Both the position numbers and the translations under genes were made by a program. 5,188 nt of DNA from Planctomycetota bacterium. Lineage in GTDB: Bacteria; Planctomycetota; Phycisphaerae; WQYP01. Position 1 is the first letter of the stretch; every line of letters begins with the position of its first letter. This document shows positions 5,171 through 5,188 of the stretch, piece after piece. The notes beneath the pieces were generated by a model. The model was not told the origin of the DNA. It saw only the letters and a program-made list of their open reading frames with translations, and searched no databases. Where the stretch lies: the NCBI GenBank assembly GCA_021838985.1, contig JAKCCC010000185.1:1-5188 (forward strand). The letters are read 5' to 3'.

Positions 5171-5188
5171 CCTGTCGAGAGATCGCCT
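5171..5188 (-). repeat. Diverged copy of the same dispersed repeat at the window edge
   Basis: CCTGTCGAGAGATCGCCT matches 2979-2996 at 14 of 18 positions with both ends identical. It touches the end of the window, so the unit may continue outside. Confidence 0.4.

Larger units (their letters stand above)
4625..5188. other. Gene-free region downstream of the XylR-like regulator
   Basis: No gene is supported here. The open frames have no recognisable domain, no ribosome-binding site and no leaderless-type promoter with a sensible product. The region holds a hairpin just after the regulator stop (4639-4661), repeat copies at 4708-4727 and 5171-5188, GCGAA-rich sequence at 5045-5095, and the stem GGCCAA (5101-5106) with TTGGCC (5112-5117). 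Confidence 0.55.

Overview
The window is GC-rich, with loosely packed genes and long intergenic stretches full of short repeats and hairpins. It carries a XylR-type regulator (sugar-binding domain fused to a C-terminal AraC DNA-binding domain), a second AraC regulator with a cupin sensor, a Uma2-family protein and an MNT/HEPN pair. This mix, with -10 boxes placed almost on the start codon, best fits a bacterium of the Planctomycetes-Verrucomicrobia-Lentisphaerae group, perhaps Verrucomicrobia. That assignment is inference; no rRNA or marker gene is present.

Layout. Positions 1-1399 hold three minus-strand genes: an MNT-type nucleotidyltransferase (1399 to 1070), a HEPN protein overlapping it by 14 bp (1083 to 658), and 25 bp further on an AraC-family regulator (632 to the left window edge, cut off inside its DNA-binding domain). 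Positions 1400-1594 are a divergent promoter region. A Uma2-family PD-(D/E)XK protein runs right from 1595 to 2194. Positions 2195-3412 have no convincing gene but hold a 40-bp tandem repeat, several perfect palindromes and members of at least two dispersed repeat families. The XylR-like regulator runs from 3413 to 4624. Positions 4625-5188 are again non-coding and carry further copies of the same repeats.

Function. MNT and HEPN look like a toxin-antitoxin-type module, with the AraC gene possibly read on the same transcript. The MNT protein keeps the G-S and D-x-D signature but appears to lack the usual third acidic residue, and the HEPN protein shows no RX4-6H or RX4XY motif, so this may be a divergent or inactive member of the family. 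The Uma2 and XylR-like genes each have a promoter-like -10 box only 5-8 bp before the ATG, which suggests leaderless mRNAs. The two regulators probably sense sugars or related small molecules, but no target operon lies in the window. No tRNA, rRNA, CRISPR array, transposase or complete insertion sequence was seen.
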